From Rhizobium sp. BK399 (GTDB lineage Bacteria; Pseudomonadota; Alphaproteobacteria; Rhizobiales; Rhizobiaceae): a stretch of 64,000 nucleotides of DNA. Location: the NCBI RefSeq assembly GCF_014194695.1, contig NZ_JACIAH010000002.1:433626-497625 (forward strand), read 5' to 3'. Below, in pieces: positions 61,040-64,000 of this stretch. The notes under the pieces are model-generated. The model was not told the origin of the DNA and did no database searches. It saw only the letters and a list, made by a program, of their open reading frames with translations. Position numbers and translations under genes: made by a program. The stretch's first letter is position 1; every line of letters begins with the position of its first letter.

Positions 61040-63117
61040 GCGGCATGTTCCTTTGCAGTTCCCGCGCCCGCGACGACAGGGAGGGAGGCTGCGTCAGGGT
61101 AAAGGGTGTATCTGAGCGCCGTCATAGATCGGCGTGCGCCCTCAATCGCCGAAGACTTGCCGGCCTCGACCAGTGCCGCCAGCGCCTGATCCAGGATCGT
61201 GAGCAGATTTTCGTCTGGCTGCGCATCCCGGCTCTTCTGCTTCTGCTGGTAGTAGGCCGCGATACCGGAGAGCACCTTCTCGATCGGCTCGCGTTTGTCC
61301 CGCGATACCAATTGCTTGTGGCGCTGGAGATCCAGCGTGTTGAGACCGTTGCGCAGGTCACGCATGATATCGGTCTGTGCGACTGCGGACTCGGCCGGAA
61401 TCATCGCCAGACGTGGCGCAACCAGACCAAGCCGGTCTACCATGCGGTAGAGCAACTTCGTGAAGTCGATCTCTTCGGGTCGGCGCGCTGCAGCAACGAT
61501 ATCCGTCCAGCCCGACCTCAGCACACGGTAAGCGGTCCACTCAGCACCGACCGAGCGAACGAGGACTGTCGTTCCGCAGGCAATCACCATGCCGATGATC
61601 ATCGCCGCATTCGAATTTACGAATGACGCGAGATCGAGGTTCAGGCGGTCCTGCAGCGTCAGCATGTTCGGCAGGTTCACGCAGAAACCCATGCCATAGA
61701 GCGCAAGTGATGGCTTCGTCATCAGCAACCCGGCCGGCACAAGCATCAACCCGAGCGCGGCGGCGAGTTCGACGTAGCTGTGAATCAGTGGCATCAGGCC
61801 ATACTCGAAGACGAAAGCTGCAATGACGGTCACAATGGCGACATTCACGAACTTGATCATCATCGGCGCCGGATCGTCCATCGACGAGAAGATGCAGCAG
61901 AGCACGCCGGCCATCATCGCAGCCGCGCTACCCTGAGGCCAACCTGTATAGATCCAGAAGGCTGTCGCGATGAACGTCGCCAGCATAACCGAAAGGCCGG
62001 AATGAATGGCCATGCCATAATCCTTGTGGATCGGAGCCCGGTCGAAGGACGTGCCGAACCGGCGCCAACGAAGGTCATGATGCGATCCGGATTCAATGTC
62101 TTGCCGGAGGCTGAGACAGTCGCCCCATATCTGCACGAGATCCCGGATGCGTGCGGTGAAGTTATGGGCAAGCAGCCCGTTCCACTCCTGTTGCGCGCGT
62201 CCCTCCTCCTCCGCCCTGGTCATCAGCACAAGGAGTTGCTGTCGTTTGTCCTCGGCAAGCGGTTTGCCACTCTCGAGCAATGCCGTGACTTCGCCTATCA
62301 ACGTCGTGATGGCCGGCGTGAATTTACCCGCTGTTGCCCTCTCGAGCGCATGCAGCACGTCTGCCAGACCCGAAACGATCGGCAGCATCGCAACCATGCG
62401 CTGCTGCAATATCCGGGTGCGACCGACGATGTCACGCAGCGCCGAGGTGTCATAGGCGACATGGGTGGTGAAGCTATGGAGATCGACCGCATCGGCAGCG
62501 AGCCGACGGGCTGCGGCCAGCAGCGCGGGATCGCGGCCCCTGCCCTTCAGCGTGCCGATGGCCAGGTCAGCGCCGTCGCGCAGCCAGGCATTGATACGTC
62601 CAGCCAGAACCGGCCCGGCGTGTCGCGGAAAGAGGATGCGATTCACAACCGCCGCGCAGATGATGCCGAGCGCGATTTCCACGACACGGGCAGTTGCGTA
62701 GGTAAAGGCCGTATCCGGGTTTGCGACGATCGGGAAGCCGGTCAGAGCGGTCGTATATCCCGCCAGCATGAAACTGTAGCTGCGTGGTGTTCGGTGGAGC
62801 AGACTGACGCCAAGGCAAAAAGCCATCCACAGGGCGATCGCAAGCGTCAGCATCTCCGGCGAATTGACGAGGTTGGGGATCAGGATCACCGTAACCCCGC
62901 CGCCAAGCGCCGTGCCGATCAGGCGGTAGAGCGCCTTCGATGTGCTCGCACCCGATAGCGGATGAGCCACGATGTAAACCGTACCGACCGCCCAATAGGG
63001 ATTCTGCAGGTCGAAGCAAAGCGCAATACCAAGCGCCAGCATCGCGGCTGTGAAGGTCTTGAGGGAAAAGACGACGTCTCCCAGGCTGGGATCGGTCGCG
63101 TTCTTGCTACTCGTCAT
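61036..63117 (-). CDS. FUSC-family inner-membrane pump, AaeB-like
   Basis: The 693-residue protein has two membrane domains of about six helices separated by a cytoplasmic region. Landmarks are LALGIALCFDLQNPYWAVGTVYIVAHPLSGASTSKALYRLIGTALGG at the N-terminus and the second domain from GLSVMLATFIATAFWIYTGWPQGSAAAMMAGV. AaeB-type pumps export aromatic carboxylic acids such as p-hydroxybenzoate. The start at 63117 overlaps the MarR gene end by 11 nt; a 28-codon longer frame is less likely. Confidence 0.9.
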   Translation of the reverse strand: MTSSKNATDPSLGDVVFSLKTFTAAMLALGIALCFDLQNPYWAVGTVYIVAHPLSGASTSKALYRLIGTALGGGVTVILIPNLVNSPEMLTLAIALWMAFCLGVSLLHRTPRSYSFMLAGYTTALTGFPIVANPDTAFTYATARVVEIALGIICAAVVNRILFPRHAGPVLAGRINAWLRDGADLAIGTLKGRGRDPALLAAARRLAADAVDLHSFTTHVAYDTSALRDIVGRTRILQQRMVAMLPIVSGLADVLHALERATAGKFTPAITTLIGEVTALLESGKPLAEDKRQQLLVLMTRAEEEGRAQQEWNGLLAHNFTARIRDLVQIWGDCLSLRQDIESGSHHDLRWRRFGTSFDRAPIHKDYGMAIHSGLSVMLATFIATAFWIYTGWPQGSAAAMMAGVLCCIFSSMDDPAPMMIKFVNVAIVTVIAAFVFEYGLMPLIHSYVELAAALGLMLVPAGLLMTKPSLALYGMGFCVNLPNMLTLQDRLNLDLASFVNSNAAMIIGMVIACGTTVLVRSVGAEWTAYRVLRSGWTDIVAAARRPEEIDFTKLLYRMVDRLGLVAPRLAMIPAESAVAQTDIMRDLRNGLNTLDLQRHKQLVSRDKREPIEKVLSGIAAYYQQKQKSRDAQPDENLLTILDQALAALVEAGKSSAIEGARRSMTALRYTLYPDAASLPVVAGAGTAKEHAA

Positions 63118-63574
63118 TTTCCTGTGTTCCGGATAGGACCGCGGTTTTCGCCGCGATGGCGCGCAGGACCTCCAAGGCGGCCTCGACCTGTTGAGGATCA
63201 AGGTCGCCTAGGATCTGTGCTCGCAGCTCCGCCGCACAGCTTTCGGCGCGCTCGGCGACCGCTGTGCCTCCTCCGGTGAGTTGCACCAGCTTGATACGGC
63301 GGTCCGCCTCATCGGGAACCCTGCAGATCAAGCCGTCATTTTCCAAACTGTCGAGAACCCGCACGAGGGTCGGCCCTTCCACACCGACCCGTTCAGCCAG
63401 AACACCCTGCGGTATCCGGTCGCCATGCCGAAGCAGCGCGATCAACGGCGCAGCGCTGGCGTCGGACAGGTTGTGATCGGTCAGGACGGCGTTCAAAGCC
63501 CGACGCCACCCGCGCCCGCAGATCATAAGCAAGGGTGCGAATTCGGCCCAGGTTCGCTTCAGATTCGTTGTCAT
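63107..63574 (-). CDS. MarR-family regulator
   Basis: The 155-residue regulator has the winged-helix pattern ASAAPLIALLRHGDRIPQGVLAERVGVEGPTLVRVLDSLENDGLICRVPDEADRRIKLVQLTGGG, including the D-x-R-x-K wing. It heads the FUSC-DUF1656-adaptor operon and probably represses it and the divergent outer-membrane-factor gene, responding to a phenolic compound. The start may instead be ATG 63589; neither has a clear ribosome site. The adjoining AT-rich region (63575-63640) is the likely operator. Confidence 0.88.
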   Translation of the reverse strand: MTTNLKRTWAEFAPLLMICGRGWRRALNAVLTDHNLSDASAAPLIALLRHGDRIPQGVLAERVGVEGPTLVRVLDSLENDGLICRVPDEADRRIKLVQLTGGGTAVAERAESCAAELRAQILGDLDPQQVEAALEVLRAIAAKTAVLSGTQENDE

Positions 63575-63787
63575 GGAATTAGATAACATCCTATCGATTA
63601 GAATACAATGATATTATTTGGGGGCAATGATGTGACTAGCAGACCCTTTTGGGTATCGATCGCCTCCTTCCCCCGTCATGACGCTCTCCCGTTGGACAGC
63701 CGTGAAAAGCCTATTGAGGAAGTGAAAAATTAACCATACGCCGTAATAGTTTGTTAGAGAATCGCCGAGCATCCCATTGGAGACCCT

Positions 63788-64000
63788 ATGCGCCGATATG
63801 CAATCCTTGCCGCACTGTCTGTTCTGTCAGGCTGTGTGAGCGGCCCGGACCATGTTCCTCCGGAGATGCCGCTTCCGGCGAAGTTCAGCGAGGGTGGCGC
63901 CAAGGACATTGGCGACGTGTCGACGACGGCCTGGTGGACGGCCTATCGCGACCGGAAGCTGGACGGCCTGGTCGTTCAGGGCCTGAATGAGAACCTGTCG
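63788..64000 (+). CDS. Outer-membrane factor of the NodT/OprM type, 3' end outside window
   Basis: The 71 visible codons encode a lipoprotein start MRRYAILAALSVLSGCVSGPDHVPP (lipobox LSGC, Cys16) followed by TTAWWTAYRDRKLDGLVVQGL, the typical opening of the outer-membrane efflux family. The frame is open to the window end. GGAG stands upstream of ATG 63788. It is divergent from the MarR operon and would complete the tripartite pump. Confidence 0.85.
   Translation, partial: MRRYAILAALSVLSGCVSGPDHVPPEMPLPAKFSEGGAKDIGDVSTTAWWTAYRDRKLDGLVVQGLNENLS

Overview
The window looks like chromosomal or chromid DNA from a member of the Rhizobiaceae (Rhizobium / Agrobacterium / Neorhizobium type). The best evidence is a chvE-gguABC sugar-transport operon with a divergent LysR-type gbpR, an xylF-xylH-xylG xylose transporter with a ROK repressor, myo-inositol dehydrogenase idhA, a DUF982 protein and high GC with tightly packed, often 4-nt-overlapping operons. 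No phage, IS element, CRISPR array or rRNA was recognised; one tRNA-Arg(CCG) is present. Layout, left to right. (1) 0-5 kb: the 3' end of an FMN L-lactate dehydrogenase gene, then a leftward purine-degradation operon (DUF1045, puuE, uraD, allA, uraH) in which a HepT/MNT toxin-antitoxin pair sits between uraD and allA. (2) 5-10.5 kb: a divergent pair sharing start-codon bases, an FAD oxidoreductase and MnmD methyltransferase that together look like a split MnmC; a large hybrid histidine kinase; a tyrosine-rich exported protein. (3) 10.8-18 kb: rhlE-type RNA helicase, a VOC protein, an EamA transporter and the three-gene cluster circularly permuted ATP-grasp / alpha-E / transglutaminase. (4) 17.8-25.6 kb: leftward chvE-gguA-gguB-gguC-aldehyde dehydrogenase, controlled by gbpR. 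(5) 25.7-32.7 kb: J-domain-like protein, small membrane protein, idhA, ROK regulator and xylFHG, ending at tRNA-Arg. (6) 32.9-42.6 kb: a more accessory stretch with a Tat-exported AstE/AspA-type protein, a glycoamylase-like protein, phosphoketolase with an ABC half-transporter whose ATPase motifs are destroyed, DUF982 and an MFS transporter. (7) 43-60 kb: a locus built around an exported arylsulfatase, a MoxR / DUF58 / DUF4381 / VWA / VWA-TPR / BatD-like envelope complex, a true formylglycine-generating enzyme, and exported or membrane proteins of little-known function, followed by a TPR sensor and a class III cyclase. (8) 60-64 kb: a MarR-controlled AaeXAB-like efflux system with a divergent, truncated outer-membrane factor. 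The most notable observation is in region 7. A nearly invariant motif, GTTACCGTAACGTACTTACC, stands in front of the sulfatase operon and the formylglycine-generating-enzyme operon, with a degenerate tandem pair before the DUF900 lipoprotein and a close copy before a small unknown gene. The two operon copies also share a second upstream element at identical spacing. This suggests a dedicated, co-regulated sulfatase maturation and envelope module: sulfatase (substrate hydrolysis), formylglycine-generating enzyme (activation of its catalytic Cys), and MoxR-VWA complex (probable chaperone or assembly function in the envelope). Functions are assigned from recognisable motifs in the translated sequence; no database search was run.
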